DNA of 14,894 nt from JAYEHK01 sp034659475 (GCA_034659475.1 JAYEHK010000105.1:1-14894), one strand, 5' to 3'; shown: positions 1 through 6,384, counted from the first letter of the stretch. Notes: generated from the sequence alone by a model not told the origin. Numbers and translations: made by a program.

Positions 1-6
1 CTCTCT

Positions 7-49
7 GGGGGTGTTTTTGTGGGTTTCAGTTTATTTTCACAACACCCCC
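7..49. repeat. Hairpin with 9-bp perfect arms at window start
   Basis: The arms GGGGGTGTT (7-15) and AACACCCCC (41-49) are perfect complements around a 25-nt loop, in which GTG (19-21) and CAC (38-40) could add three pairs. No T-run follows on either strand, so a canonical terminator is not supported. It may belong to a gene or repeat outside the window. Confidence 0.4.
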
Positions 50-94
50 GACCCCGTTTCACCCCAAAACTTGGCCCGTTACTGCCCACACTAA

Positions 95-125
95 TGAAGC
101 GGGTGAATGATGGTCACCCGCTTCA
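95..125 (-). terminator. Strong hairpin downstream of the crotonase gene
   Basis: TGAAGCGGGTGA (95-106) and TCACCCGCTTCA (114-125) form a perfect 12-bp stem with a 7-nt loop, 30 nt beyond the stop codon of the minus-strand crotonase gene. Read on the minus strand, only a weak T-containing tail (TTAG) follows. It is a plausible transcript end or 3' stabilising hairpin, but not a textbook intrinsic terminator. Confidence 0.5.
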
Positions 126-155
126 GCGCTTCATGTCTTATGAAATTTGTCTGTA

Positions 156-923
156 TTAGACAGTAGATTTAATACCTGATGCAAGCGTCAGTAACACCTG
201 ATTTCGATCCTCCATACACAGGGCCTGTTCCATACCGCCTGCATCCAGGTTCATGTTAATTGCTTCTTTGGTAAGTCTGAGGGCCATCGGGTTTTTACTG
301 GTCATTTTTCTGGCCAGCTGGAGGCAGGTATCATACAGCGATTCCTTTTCCACAATTCTACTGATCATCCCGAGTTCCATGGCTTCCTGCGCAGAAAAGA
401 ACTCACCCAGATACATGATTTCATAGGCCCGACCTGCGCCGATGATGCGTGGAAGAAGGTAGCTGCAGGACATGTCTGCTCCGCCCAGACCGATGTTAAT
501 ATATGCAGCACAGAAACGAGCCCCAGGGGTTATGACTCTAATATCTGAAGCCAGCACAAAACTAAACCCTTCTCCAGCTGCTGCACCGTGTACAAGGGAG
601 ATAATTGGCTGGGGGGCTCTGCGCATGGCTAGGTTTAATCTGGATAAACGAGCCTGGAATTTATAGAATGCAGCAGCATTGTTCATTTTTTCGGCATTTT
701 CCATGGTATACTTCATGTCCAATCCCGCGCAGAAGCCTTTTTCTCCTGCACCCTGTAAAAGAATTACCAGGGTATCCAGATCGTAGAGACGGGTGCGCCA
801 GAAGGCCTCCAATTCATCCAGCATTTCTCCGTCAACCGCATTATAGGCCTGTGGGCGGTTAAGGGTCAGCAGGCCTATACCCTCTTCGATGATTTCCCAT
901 TTAATAGTATTGTAATGTTCCAT
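156..923 (-). CDS. Enoyl-CoA hydratase/isomerase (crotonase) family protein
   Basis: The 255-residue product has the usual crotonase length and fold signatures: an N-terminal LNRPQAYNA segment, the first oxyanion-hole region CAGLD (about residues 65-69), the second region HGAAAGEG (112-119), and PRIIGAGRAYEIMYLGE followed by the C-terminal helices. Such enzymes act on acyl-CoA thioesters in the cytoplasm. By hand alignment to rat mitochondrial hydratase, the two catalytic glutamates fall on Ser121 and Tyr141, so simple enoyl-CoA hydration is doubtful; an isomerase, another crotonase reaction or an unknown reaction is possible. A TTG one codon upstream (924-926) lies about 9 nt from AAAGGA and could be the true start; ATG at 921-923 is about 12 nt away. 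The gene stands alone, directly downstream of the IS607 end, so its promoter may lie within or have been displaced by that element. Confidence 0.85.
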   Translation of the reverse strand: MEHYNTIKWEIIEEGIGLLTLNRPQAYNAVDGEMLDELEAFWRTRLYDLDTLVILLQGAGEKGFCAGLDMKYTMENAEKMNNAAAFYKFQARLSRLNLAMRRAPQPIISLVHGAAAGEGFSFVLASDIRVITPGARFCAAYINIGLGGADMSCSYLLPRIIGAGRAYEIMYLGEFFSAQEAMELGMISRIVEKESLYDTCLQLARKMTSKNPMALRLTKEAINMNLDAGGMEQALCMEDRNQVLLTLASGIKSTV

Positions 924-959
924 CAAAAATCATCATCCTTTCTCGTGTTATTATTTAAT

Positions 960-1140
960 ACCGTTACGAAAAACTTATAAAACCTTATAAATCCTTCTTC
1001 CTAATTCATAGCGTCCAGTTTTGCCTAAGCTAATCCTGTTTGATGTAACGCTCCAAAGGCTTAAATTCCCCGATAACGTTCGGGTACATATTAGCATTAG
1101 CTTGTTGGTGCTAACTTGCTAATTTATTTCTTCCATACTC
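960..1140 (-). ncRNA. Candidate omega-RNA at the tnpB end of the IS
   Basis: TnpB proteins are known to use an RNA transcribed from the 3' end of tnpB through the transposon end, with the guide read from adjacent host DNA. Here the region holds a hairpin spanning the tnpB stop codon (TTAGCA-TTAGC at 1091-1101 against GCTAA at 1110-1114 and TGCTAA at 1117-1122), a CCCGA/TCGGG hairpin near 1068-1083, and then the subterminal repeat. If the element ends near 955-965, the guide would be the bases just below that, pointing toward the crotonase ribosome binding site. The function and both ends are inferred. Confidence 0.45.
970..983 (-). repeat. IS607 subterminal inverted repeat, tnpB side
   Basis: AAAACTTATAAAAC is the exact reverse complement of 2897-2910. 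Similarity continues outward: TTACGA precedes it here, and TTACT precedes the matching copy read on the minus strand. It is a likely recombinase-recognition or structural end sequence. Confidence 0.55.
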
Positions 1141-2247
1141 TCTAAGGTTGATACTTGCGTTTAAGTCTCTATCAATATGTAATCCGCAGTCGCAATGGTA
1201 TGTCCGATCTGAAAGTTTTAAATCTCTCTTAATCTGTCCACATTGACTGCAAGTTTTACTTGATGGATAGAATCTGTCTGCAACTACCAATCTAACCCCG
1301 TACCATTGACATTTATACTCTATCTGCCGTCTGAACTCATATAACTTTTGTTCTTGTACTGCTTTCGATAGATGTTTGTTTTTCATCATGCCTGATACGT
1401 TTAAATCCTCAATCACAATGTACTCTGGATTGGTTTTCACCAGTTTACTTGTGGTTTGATGAAGATGGTTTGTACGGATATCGTTAAGCCTTTTATGAAT
1501 TAGTCTGATTTCTTTCTCAAGTTTTAATAAGTTGCTAGTCTTTTCGTAACGGTTTTCACCTTCTTTCTTTTTAAATTTTTCATATTGCCTACTAGCTTGA
1601 CGTTGTAACCGTTTCAATTTCTTTTGCAAGCGTCTAGCTTCTTTGGCTTTATTGATGTTCTTAACGACTTCACCTGTACTAATTACAGCTAGTTCCTTAA
1701 CTCCTACATCAATTCCAATAGGTTCACCCACCGGTTTATTAAGTATTGGAGTTTCCATTTCAATTCCGACAGTCAGATACCAATTAAGCCCATCTTGTTT
1801 AACCCTGGGGTTGGAATATCTACCTTTTGGTAAAGGTTCAGCAGTTTTCACCCAGCCTATTTTTTCTAGAACAACTCGTTTGTTTTGGTATTTGAGTTTG
1901 TCATACCGCTGATAGAAACTAGGTGTACCATGCTTCTTTCTTTTGAATCTGGGAAACTTTGCTTGTTTCTTGAAAAAACGTTGATAGGCTAAACAGGCAT
2001 CTTTAACAGCTTGTTTGGGTATCTGCGCCGAAACATCTTTAAGCCAACAGAAGTCTCCTGTTTTCTTTAATTGAGTGAGTTCTTTTCGCAAATCATTATT
2101 ATTAATAAATTTTCCACCAGAATCATAATTCTGTTTCTGTTTTCCTAAAGTCCAATTATAGGCCCACCTCGCTGTTCCTGCTGATTGCCATAACTTCTGT
2201 TCCTGTTCTTTGGTTGGGTGCAGTTTAATCTTGTAAGACTTAATCAT
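1111..2247 (-). CDS. tnpB: IS607-type TnpB, RNA-guided RuvC-like nuclease
   Basis: The 378-residue protein is of full TnpB length. It has the N-terminal helix-turn-helix-like region (YKIKLHPTKEQEQ onward), the RuvC acidic triad in GIDVGVKELA (Asp180), VIEDLNVSGM (Glu280) and DRDLNAS (Asp361), and a zinc ribbon (Cys333, Cys336, Cys352, Cys354) between the last two motifs. TnpB family members cut DNA matching an omega-RNA guide and help the transposon persist. A basic, coiled-coil-like stretch spans about residues 196-260. The start codon overlaps the end of tnpA by 8 nt, with AAGGAG 10 nt upstream inside tnpA, indicating translational coupling. All catalytic residues are present, so nothing suggests inactivation. 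Confidence 0.93.
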   Translation of the reverse strand: MIKSYKIKLHPTKEQEQKLWQSAGTARWAYNWTLGKQKQNYDSGGKFINNNDLRKELTQLKKTGDFCWLKDVSAQIPKQAVKDACLAYQRFFKKQAKFPRFKRKKHGTPSFYQRYDKLKYQNKRVVLEKIGWVKTAEPLPKGRYSNPRVKQDGLNWYLTVGIEMETPILNKPVGEPIGIDVGVKELAVISTGEVVKNINKAKEARRLQKKLKRLQRQASRQYEKFKKKEGENRYEKTSNLLKLEKEIRLIHKRLNDIRTNHLHQTTSKLVKTNPEYIVIEDLNVSGMMKNKHLSKAVQEQKLYEFRRQIEYKCQWYGVRLVVADRFYPSSKTCSQCGQIKRDLKLSDRTYHCDCGLHIDRDLNASINLREYGRNKLAS

Positions 2248-2845
2248 TTTGAGCCAACTCCTTTACAAACTTTTTTGCTTTATTGGCTCGCTTGTCTTGA
2301 AGTCTATAGGCAAATACGGTCACTATCTGTATCATATCTTCTACTAACTCTTGTTCTTCTGATTTTTCAATGTTGTCTATTATTTCTATTTCACAATTAT
2401 TTAGACTAGCTATATATTCTATTAATTCAAAACCAAATCTTACAAGACGGTCTTTATAGAGAACAACGACTTTTCCCACTTCATTAGACTCAATGCGTCG
2501 AATCAATGACTGTAACCCTTTTTTGTTATAATTAATTCCGCTTCCAACGTCAGATATAATTTCAAAAGGTTTACCTTGTGCTAATAAATACATTTTTACG
2601 TTTTCTATTTGTCTTTCTAAATCATCCTTCTGCTTATTGCTAGAAACTCTACAATAGCCAATAGTTATTCTGGGTTTAGTAGAATTAATATTTAAAACCT
2701 GTCTTGCTTGCTCTTCTGAGTAATATCTATATCCATTAGAAGAAGTATGATGAGGTTTTAAAATCCCCTTTTTATCCCAATTTCTTAATGTTTGCGGGGT
2801 TTTCCCAACCATTTCAGAAAACTTATGAATGGTATAATACTGCAC
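2240..2845 (-). CDS. tnpA: IS607-family serine recombinase TnpA
   Basis: The N-terminus is a MerR-like DNA-binding domain (TIHKFSEMVGKTPQTLRNWDKKG through GYRYYSEEQ, about residues 5-46). It is followed by a resolvase catalytic domain beginning TIGYCRVSS, where Ser68 is the expected nucleophile, and including the later basic VVLYKDRLVRFG segment. The small serine recombinase with an N-terminal HTH is diagnostic of IS607. GTG at 2843-2845 was chosen over a TTG ten codons upstream because GAGGTG lies 6 nt before it; the protein is then 201 residues. It is the first gene of the tnpA-tnpB unit and sits directly behind a dyad-containing promoter. Confidence 0.92.
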   Translation of the reverse strand: MQYYTIHKFSEMVGKTPQTLRNWDKKGILKPHHTSSNGYRYYSEEQARQVLNINSTKPRITIGYCRVSSNKQKDDLERQIENVKMYLLAQGKPFEIISDVGSGINYNKKGLQSLIRRIESNEVGKVVVLYKDRLVRFGFELIEYIASLNNCEIEIIDNIEKSEEQELVEDMIQIVTVFAYRLQDKRANKAKKFVKELAQND

Positions 2846-2858
2846 ATAAATCACCTCA

Positions 2859-2895
2859 ACAATATTATATCGCAAAACTATAATAATATTGTCAT
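2859..2895 (-). promoter_or_regulatory. tnpA promoter with overlapping dyad operator
   Basis: On the minus strand, ATGACA (2890-2895) and TATAAT (2864-2869) are separated by 20 bp. A perfect inverted repeat (ACAATATTAT at 2859-2868, ATAATATTGT at 2883-2892) overlaps both boxes. A long spacer with a dyad across it is the arrangement recognised by MerR-type regulators, and TnpA itself has a MerR-like HTH. Autoregulation, or use as a recombinase site, is inferred. Confidence 0.5.
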
Positions 2896-2896
2896 A

Positions 2897-2910
2897 GTTT
2901 TATAAGTTTT
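2897..2910 (+). repeat. IS607 subterminal inverted repeat, tnpA side
   Basis: GTTTTATAAGTTTT pairs exactly with 970-983 at the other end. The sequence beyond it (TTTATTTAACTGATAAGTAC) probably contains the true left end of the element. Confidence 0.55.
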
Positions 2911-3125
2911 AGTAAGTTTTATTTAACTGATAAGTACCCCTCATCCAAACGCTATTCGCTATTCAATACGTTATTAGTATATGATCGTTCCTGAAGTCAA
3001 TTTAAAAATACAACCAGAAGAGTTCAAAACAGTTTTATGGAATACCTGGTTTGATAAGATAATATTTCCATAGACATAAGTGAAAACCCTCCAACAAAAG
3101 ATGTAAAACAGGTGATTTAAATCCC

Positions 3126-3382
3126 TTGCAAAAACTCTAAAAGTCTCCTGTTTGAATGTATAAATATTCTGGAAGCGTTGGCGGAGCATGGGAGTAACAC
3201 TCTGCGAAGACGAACGAAAAAAGGGGGCGAGCCCCATGGACGGGGCGAGAGGGCAGTTGAACACAGATGTGAATTTGCCCTGTACCCCTTTTTTCGTTCG
3301 TTGAGCAGTTAGTGTTACCCCATGCGGAGACTGCTGGAAGAATATTTATACATTCAAACTCGCCCAGTATTCCTTTTTGCCG
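3126..3382. repeat. Large palindromic element, repeat family copy A
   Basis: This roughly 257-bp segment folds on itself. GTTTGAATGTATAAATATTC (3150-3169) pairs perfectly with 3340-3359, CGAACGAAAAAAGGGG (3211-3226) pairs perfectly with 3285-3300, and the intervening GTAACACT blocks also pair. Two small hairpins sit at the centre: GCCCC/GGGGC around 3231-3246, and AGGGCA/TGCCCT around 3250-3280. The outer ends TTGCAAAAA and TTTTTGCCG are imperfect inverses. An exact 11-bp direct repeat, GTGATTTAAAT, lies just outside (3112-3122 and 3390-3400) and could be a target duplication. No credible protein is encoded. Two shorter relatives occur at 11265-11353 and 13512-13588. A MITE-like or REP-like origin is inferred. 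Confidence 0.7.
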
Positions 3383-3400
3383 TGGAATCGTGATTTAAAT

Positions 3401-3561
3401 AACATGCCAATGGAGATAAAACCTGGTACCAGCAATGGAATCAGTCTCGGGGCTGCAAAACGCTCCCCTGTGTCACCGTTGATACCATAATTTACATAAA
3501 GGTATTTGTCGAAAAAAGTCTAATTTGCTAGTAGTGGGATTATTATCTATTGGAGGTATTT
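3401..3561 (+). promoter_or_regulatory. Leader of the NlpC/P60-SLH gene with a possible Spo0A box
   Basis: TTTGTCGAAAAA (3505-3516) contains the consensus Spo0A box TGTCGAA in its usual A/T-rich setting, about 46 nt before the start codon. Further upstream (about 3425-3490), short complementary pieces (TGGTA/TACCA, GGGGC/GCTCC) could form an RNA or DNA hairpin, but they match no riboswitch I recognise. No convincing sigma-A promoter was found; TTGTCG-N17-TAGTAG is weak. A 7-mer of this kind is expected by chance about once or twice in a window this size. Confidence 0.3.
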
Positions 3562-5121
3562 ATGTTCAAGAAGTTTTTCTCTTTATGTCTGTGTTTATTT
3601 ATGTTCATCGGTTTGGTAAATGTACCCGTTGTAAATGCTGCTGGAAGTAGTAACAATTATGTCCAGCGTTATGAGGACAATTATCCTGAATATCTAACGC
3701 ACGATAAGGTTATTGCAGATGATTTTCTGTCTGGCTACAACAACAGTGAAGCCCAAGCATTGGTAACCCGGGCGATTTGGTACATGGAAAATGGCTATAT
3801 GATCTATGGTCATTCTAAATATTGGGACACTGGATATATAGATTGTTCCAATTATGTTTCCCTGATTTACAAAGATCTGGGCTATGAAATTACTTCAGCC
3901 TCGAAAAAATATAACCAGGTAGGGGAAAAAGTAGATGGGGTATATTTCAGAAAGATAGCAGGAAGCAGCAAATACGAACTGGTAGGAACTGAGAATCTAA
4001 GACCCGGTGATATTTTTACCTACTGGAAAGACGATACAGATGGCAATGGAACGCACATAGGACATGTTGCTCTGTATATGGGGGAAATCAATGGTCAACC
4101 CACGATAATACAGACAAATTCTGATAGACCAACTGCTATCGGGATTAGAACCGATTTCAGATACTGGTACGGAGAACATTTTGTTGAAGCTCGCAGGGTG
4201 CTGGATAACGCTTCACAGGTTCCTGGAAAAGAATGGCAGGCATCAAGTCCAGTCATTCCAGATATCTATCAACTTGCTCCGCAGAATCCTGTGATTATGC
4301 CTGAAGATTGCTTCATGAGTTACAGTGCTGCGAATGGAGTCATAACCGATGAAGATAGCGAAGAAGAGACGGATACAGAGGGTGATTCCAGTGCAGAAGA
4401 TAGCGACAAAGACACAGATACAGAGGACAGCACCAGGGCAGAAGACAGCGATGAAAAAACAGACGCAGCGGATAGTTCAAGTAAAGAAAATAGCGATGAC
4501 GATACCACAATAACGGCTGGCTCTAACACAGGAAGTGCTGGATCAATATCCGGGGAAAACACCAATAAGCAGACCGATACTGATGTTTCAGAACTCCCTG
4601 ATGATGCGGCTGGTCATTGGGCAGAGAAAGCTATTAATCAATTTTTACAGGAAGGCTACATAACCGGTTATCCTGATGGCCAATTTCGACCTGACAATAC
4701 CATCAGCAGAGCCGAATTTACAACGATCCTGGTTAAATCCTTTCACCTGCAGGTGGAAAAAGGAGAGACATTCAGCGATACGGATACTCACTGGGCCAGC
4801 GATTATATAAGTACCGCAGCCAAACAGGGCATTGTAAACGGTTACAGTGATACGCGATTTGGGCCCGATGATTCAATTACTCGGGAACAGATGCTAGTCA
4901 TGCTTGTGAAAGCCTCTCAACTTGAGGTTTCTGATGAAGAAGAGGGGGCACTTACATTTTCAGATCTTTCTCAAATCTCAGATTGGGCTGAAAATGCAGT
5001 ATTTATCGCATATAAAGCAGACTTAATCAGCGGTTACGCTGATGGCACTTTTAAACCTCAGACAGTCACAACCCGGGCAGAAGCAGTTACGGTAATTTCC
5101 AAAAGCATGTTAAGGGGATGA
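3562..5121 (+). CDS. Secreted NlpC/P60-type peptidase with three SLH domains
   Basis: The protein has 519 residues. A signal peptide (lysines at 3-4, hydrophobic 5-24, likely cleavage after VNA near residue 26) leads into an NlpC/P60-like domain with the nucleophile in DCSNYVSLIY (Cys95), the histidine in HIGHVALYMG (His168) and a polar third position in IIQTNSD. Such enzymes cut peptidoglycan peptides. An acidic Ser/Asp/Glu/Thr-rich linker (about 263-345) with DTE- and EDSD-type repeats follows, then three SLH domains (about 345-393, 404-452, 466-515) with ITGYPDG-, VNGYSDT- and ISGYADG-type motifs, which anchor proteins to the cell-wall polymer. It is probably a surface-bound wall hydrolase. 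ATG at 3562 is used because GGAGG lies 5 nt upstream; a TTG four codons earlier overlaps the ribosome binding site. The gene is monocistronic, closed by the terminator at 5308. Confidence 0.92.
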   Translation: MFKKFFSLCLCLFMFIGLVNVPVVNAAGSSNNYVQRYEDNYPEYLTHDKVIADDFLSGYNNSEAQALVTRAIWYMENGYMIYGHSKYWDTGYIDCSNYVSLIYKDLGYEITSASKKYNQVGEKVDGVYFRKIAGSSKYELVGTENLRPGDIFTYWKDDTDGNGTHIGHVALYMGEINGQPTIIQTNSDRPTAIGIRTDFRYWYGEHFVEARRVLDNASQVPGKEWQASSPVIPDIYQLAPQNPVIMPEDCFMSYSAANGVITDEDSEEETDTEGDSSAEDSDKDTDTEDSTRAEDSDEKTDAADSSSKENSDDDTTITAGSNTGSAGSISGENTNKQTDTDVSELPDDAAGHWAEKAINQFLQEGYITGYPDGQFRPDNTISRAEFTTILVKSFHLQVEKGETFSDTDTHWASDYISTAAKQGIVNGYSDTRFGPDDSITREQMLVMLVKASQLEVSDEEEGALTFSDLSQISDWAENAVFIAYKADLISGYADGTFKPQTVTTRAEAVTVISKSMLRG

Positions 5122-5128
5122 TCCCTTT

Positions 5129-5244
5129 GGCACGCTGCAAAAAATGTTATTATCGGCCTTCTTGGTCTAACCTGTCGGGCGTCTCGCACTGGAGATGGAT
5201 AGGTGGGATACCGGGGCAACCTCCGTGTCGAAATTTAGTGTGCC
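5129..5244 (+). ncRNA. Candidate multibranched structured RNA after the SLH gene
   Basis: GGCACGCT (5129-5136) pairs with AGTGTGCC (5237-5244), closing a region that holds three hairpins: GGCC/GGTC (5155-5167), ACCTGTC/GATAGGT (5170-5204, with an inner GTCTC/GAGAT hairpin) and CGGGG/CTCCG with a CAAC loop (5212-5225). It begins 8 nt after the stop codon and has no open reading frame of note. It could be a 3'-UTR-derived RNA, a remnant of a larger ribozyme or intron, or chance. I do not recognise a known family. The strand is uncertain because most of the pairing also works on the other strand. Confidence 0.3.
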
Positions 5245-5307
5245 AGAAGGGTACTCTTTAAGATATTAGTACAACAACTATGAAGACGTAATCACTTGAT
5301 GAATGGG

Positions 5308-5352
5308 AATAAGCAAGGGAGTCAGAACATTGAACTGACTCCCTTGCTTATT
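5308..5352. terminator. Bidirectional intrinsic terminator
   Basis: AATAAGCAAGGGAGTCAG (5308-5325) and CTGACTCCCTTGCTTATT (5335-5352) form a perfect 18-bp stem with a 9-nt loop. T-rich sequence follows on the plus strand (TTATTTTA) and, more weakly, on the minus strand (TTATTCCC). It separates the convergent SLH gene and the minus-strand membrane protein, and directly abuts the latter's stop codon. Confidence 0.9.
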
Positions 5353-5778
5353 TTATGCAACTTCTTTTGCTTTATTAAGGGCCAGCAATGGAATGAGCCC
5401 CAGAATAAACGTAATGACTGCCAGAAGTACAGAATAAGCGGTTGCCAGGCCCAGCGAGAAAATAAAAATCAAGGTTATGATCGTCACGCCCCACTGGGCG
5501 GCCAGCGTGGTGCTTAAGATGACTTTGGCGCTCCCCAGATCATTCCTGGCCAGATAGGCTCCGTAACCAAGCGCAATGAAGAGTGCAGCTGCGGCCATAA
5601 TGGGGAATAGATCTGTCAGTGCTGTTCTTCCAAGCCACAGTGGAGCAAATAACAAAAGTAGACCCAGAATGACCTGGCACCATGCCAGTAAGCCAAGGGT
5701 CCTTTGTGCCTTGGCAACCATAGCCTCACCTGGTGTTTGAACATTTACATTCCCGCTGTGCATTGTTGGGTTATCCAT
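5353..5778 (-). CDS. Small four-helix membrane protein, function unknown
   Basis: The 141-residue protein starts with a hydrophilic tail of about 26 residues and then has four predicted membrane helices (about 27-49, 56-76, 86-109, 112-134), ending in a short basic tail. The helix arrangement and size resemble small DUF308/HdeD-like or other uncharacterised integral membrane proteins, but I cannot assign a family. ATG at 5776-5778 is preferred over an upstream start 20 codons earlier because AAGGAGG lies 8 nt before it and the longer N-terminus would run through the operator-like palindrome. It is transcribed alone, divergently from the SMR-type gene, and its promoter region carries an 18-bp perfect palindrome. 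Confidence 0.8.
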   Translation of the reverse strand: MDNPTMHSGNVNVQTPGEAMVAKAQRTLGLLAWCQVILGLLLLFAPLWLGRTALTDLFPIMAAAALFIALGYGAYLARNDLGSAKVILSTTLAAQWGVTIITLIFIFSLGLATAYSVLLAVITFILGLIPLLALNKAKEVA

Positions 5779-5808
5779 GTTCTCTACCTCCTTAAAGTAA
5801 TTTTTGCT

Positions 5809-5842
5809 CCTGTAAAATTTTACAGGTGTTATTAACATTATA
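5809..5842 (-). promoter_or_regulatory. Promoter -10 and perfect palindromic operator of the membrane gene
   Basis: On the minus strand, TATAAT (5837-5842) is followed by the 18-bp perfect palindrome CCTGTAAAATTTTACAGG (5809-5826). It would span roughly +5 to +22 of the transcript, about 30 nt before the start codon. This is the position of a repressor operator. The -35 element is weak. Confidence 0.5.
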
Positions 5843-5976
5843 AACCTTATTATTTAATATTTTTACATAAATAAATATATTTCCCGAAAAACTGATGCGG
5901 TTTTCAATAGGGATACAATAGAGATGCTGAAGTGTTCTGCTCCCATGGGCATTGCTCCCTCGGAGGTCATACCTGT

Positions 5977-6020
5977 TATACTATAATTATAAACCATCAG
6001 AGAATCATAGGTGTTCTCTG
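5977..6020 (+). promoter_or_regulatory. Promoter -10 and inverted-repeat operator of the SMR gene
   Basis: TATAAT (5982-5987, overlapping TATACT at 5977-5982) is followed by CAGAGAA (5998-6004), 9 nt, and TTCTCTG (6014-6020), a perfect 7-bp inverted repeat just downstream of the predicted start of transcription. No good -35 lies 17 bp upstream of TATAAT; TTGCTC (5952-5957) lies 19 bp from TATACT, a spacing used by MerR-activated promoters. A dedicated regulator is not encoded nearby. Confidence 0.4.
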
Positions 6021-6054
6021 TATATACAAAGTTCAATAAAGGAGAAAAATTAAA

Positions 6055-6384
6055 ATGAAATGGATTTGGCTGATGAGTTCGATCATCTGTGAAGTGGCGG
6101 GAACAACGGCACTAAAACTTGTGTCGCAGGGAGGACGGTATACGACATTTTGGATTGTATCAGTATTTGTTTTCTATATTGCCTGCTTTGGCCTTATGGG
6201 GATCACCTTTCGTTATTTTGATCTGGGTTTGGTATATGCCATTTGGTCAGGAATTGGAATAACCTTAATGGCGATTATCGGTTTGCTGTTCTTTGGGGAC
6301 AGCATGAACATGATGAAATTTTTTTCGATTGTGCTGATCATTATGGGAATTGCTGGTCTTAACCTTTCGGGTGTTTCACATTGA
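6055..6384 (+). CDS. Small multidrug resistance (SMR) family exporter
   Basis: At 109 residues with four membrane helices, this has the size and motifs of the SMR family: the membrane-embedded glutamate in IICEVAGTTALK (Glu13), YAIWSGIGI (61-69, Trp64) and a C-terminal hydrophobic helix. SMR proteins work as antiparallel dimers exchanging protons for cationic drugs or guanidinium across the cytoplasmic membrane. CEVAGTTALK and YAIWSGIG look more like the Qac/EmrE subtype than the guanidinium exporters, but substrate cannot be settled by eye. AAAGGAG lies 10 nt before the ATG. It is a single gene, not an SMR pair, and no guanidine riboswitch was recognised upstream. Confidence 0.92.
   Translation: MKWIWLMSSIICEVAGTTALKLVSQGGRYTTFWIVSVFVFYIACFGLMGITFRYFDLGLVYAIWSGIGITLMAIIGLLFFGDSMNMMKFFSIVLIIMGIAGLNLSGVSH

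Larger units (their letters stand above)
960..2915 (-). mobile_element. IS607-family insertion sequence (approximate ends)
   Basis: The element carries tnpA (serine recombinase with a MerR-like helix-turn-helix) overlapping tnpB (RuvC-like RNA-guided nuclease), the standard IS607 arrangement. A perfect 14-bp inverted repeat, GTTTTATAAGTTTT at 2897-2910 and its complement at 970-983, lies outside the two genes and extends with a gap to about 20 bp; it probably marks the subterminal ends. IS607 elements lack clean terminal repeats and target duplications, so the exact boundaries are estimated. Both genes look intact, so the element may be active. It ends some 30-40 bp before the crotonase start codon. 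Confidence 0.8.

Noticed and set aside
1643..1912. 89-codon plus-strand frame inside tnpB
   Set aside because: It is antisense to the conserved RuvC-containing coding sequence, with no ribosome binding site or independent signature.
2951..2964. Tandem GCTATTC-GCTATTC beside the IS607 left end
   Set aside because: Two copies of a 7-mer are too little to call a functional repeat, and IS607 elements are not expected to make such a duplication at one end only.
2981..3073. 30-codon plus-strand frame beginning MIVPEVNLKIQPEEF
   Set aside because: The sequence looks protein-like and may be a remnant of a decayed gene, but there is no ribosome binding site, an in-frame stop lies one codon upstream of the ATG, and no family is recognisable.
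2974..3264. 96-codon minus-strand frame across the palindromic element
   Set aside because: It lies mostly within or beside repeat copy A, has no ribosome binding site, and its composition follows the palindrome. Such frames in repeats are often annotated as hypothetical proteins by mistake.
3425..3490. c-di-AMP (ydaO-type) or c-di-GMP riboswitch ahead of the wall hydrolase
   Set aside because: Wall hydrolases often have a c-di-AMP riboswitch, but the conserved core sequences of those classes are not visible; only short generic pairings are.
4320..4565. Ser/Val-rich minus-strand frame opposite the acidic linker
   Set aside because: It is the complement of the low-complexity Asp/Glu/Ser repeat region of the SLH protein, which creates a long frame by composition alone.
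5900..6054. Guanidine riboswitch ahead of the SMR gene
   Set aside because: SMR exporters are often under guanidine riboswitches, but neither paired ACGR-loop hairpins nor another recognisable class is present, and the protein motifs look more Qac-like.
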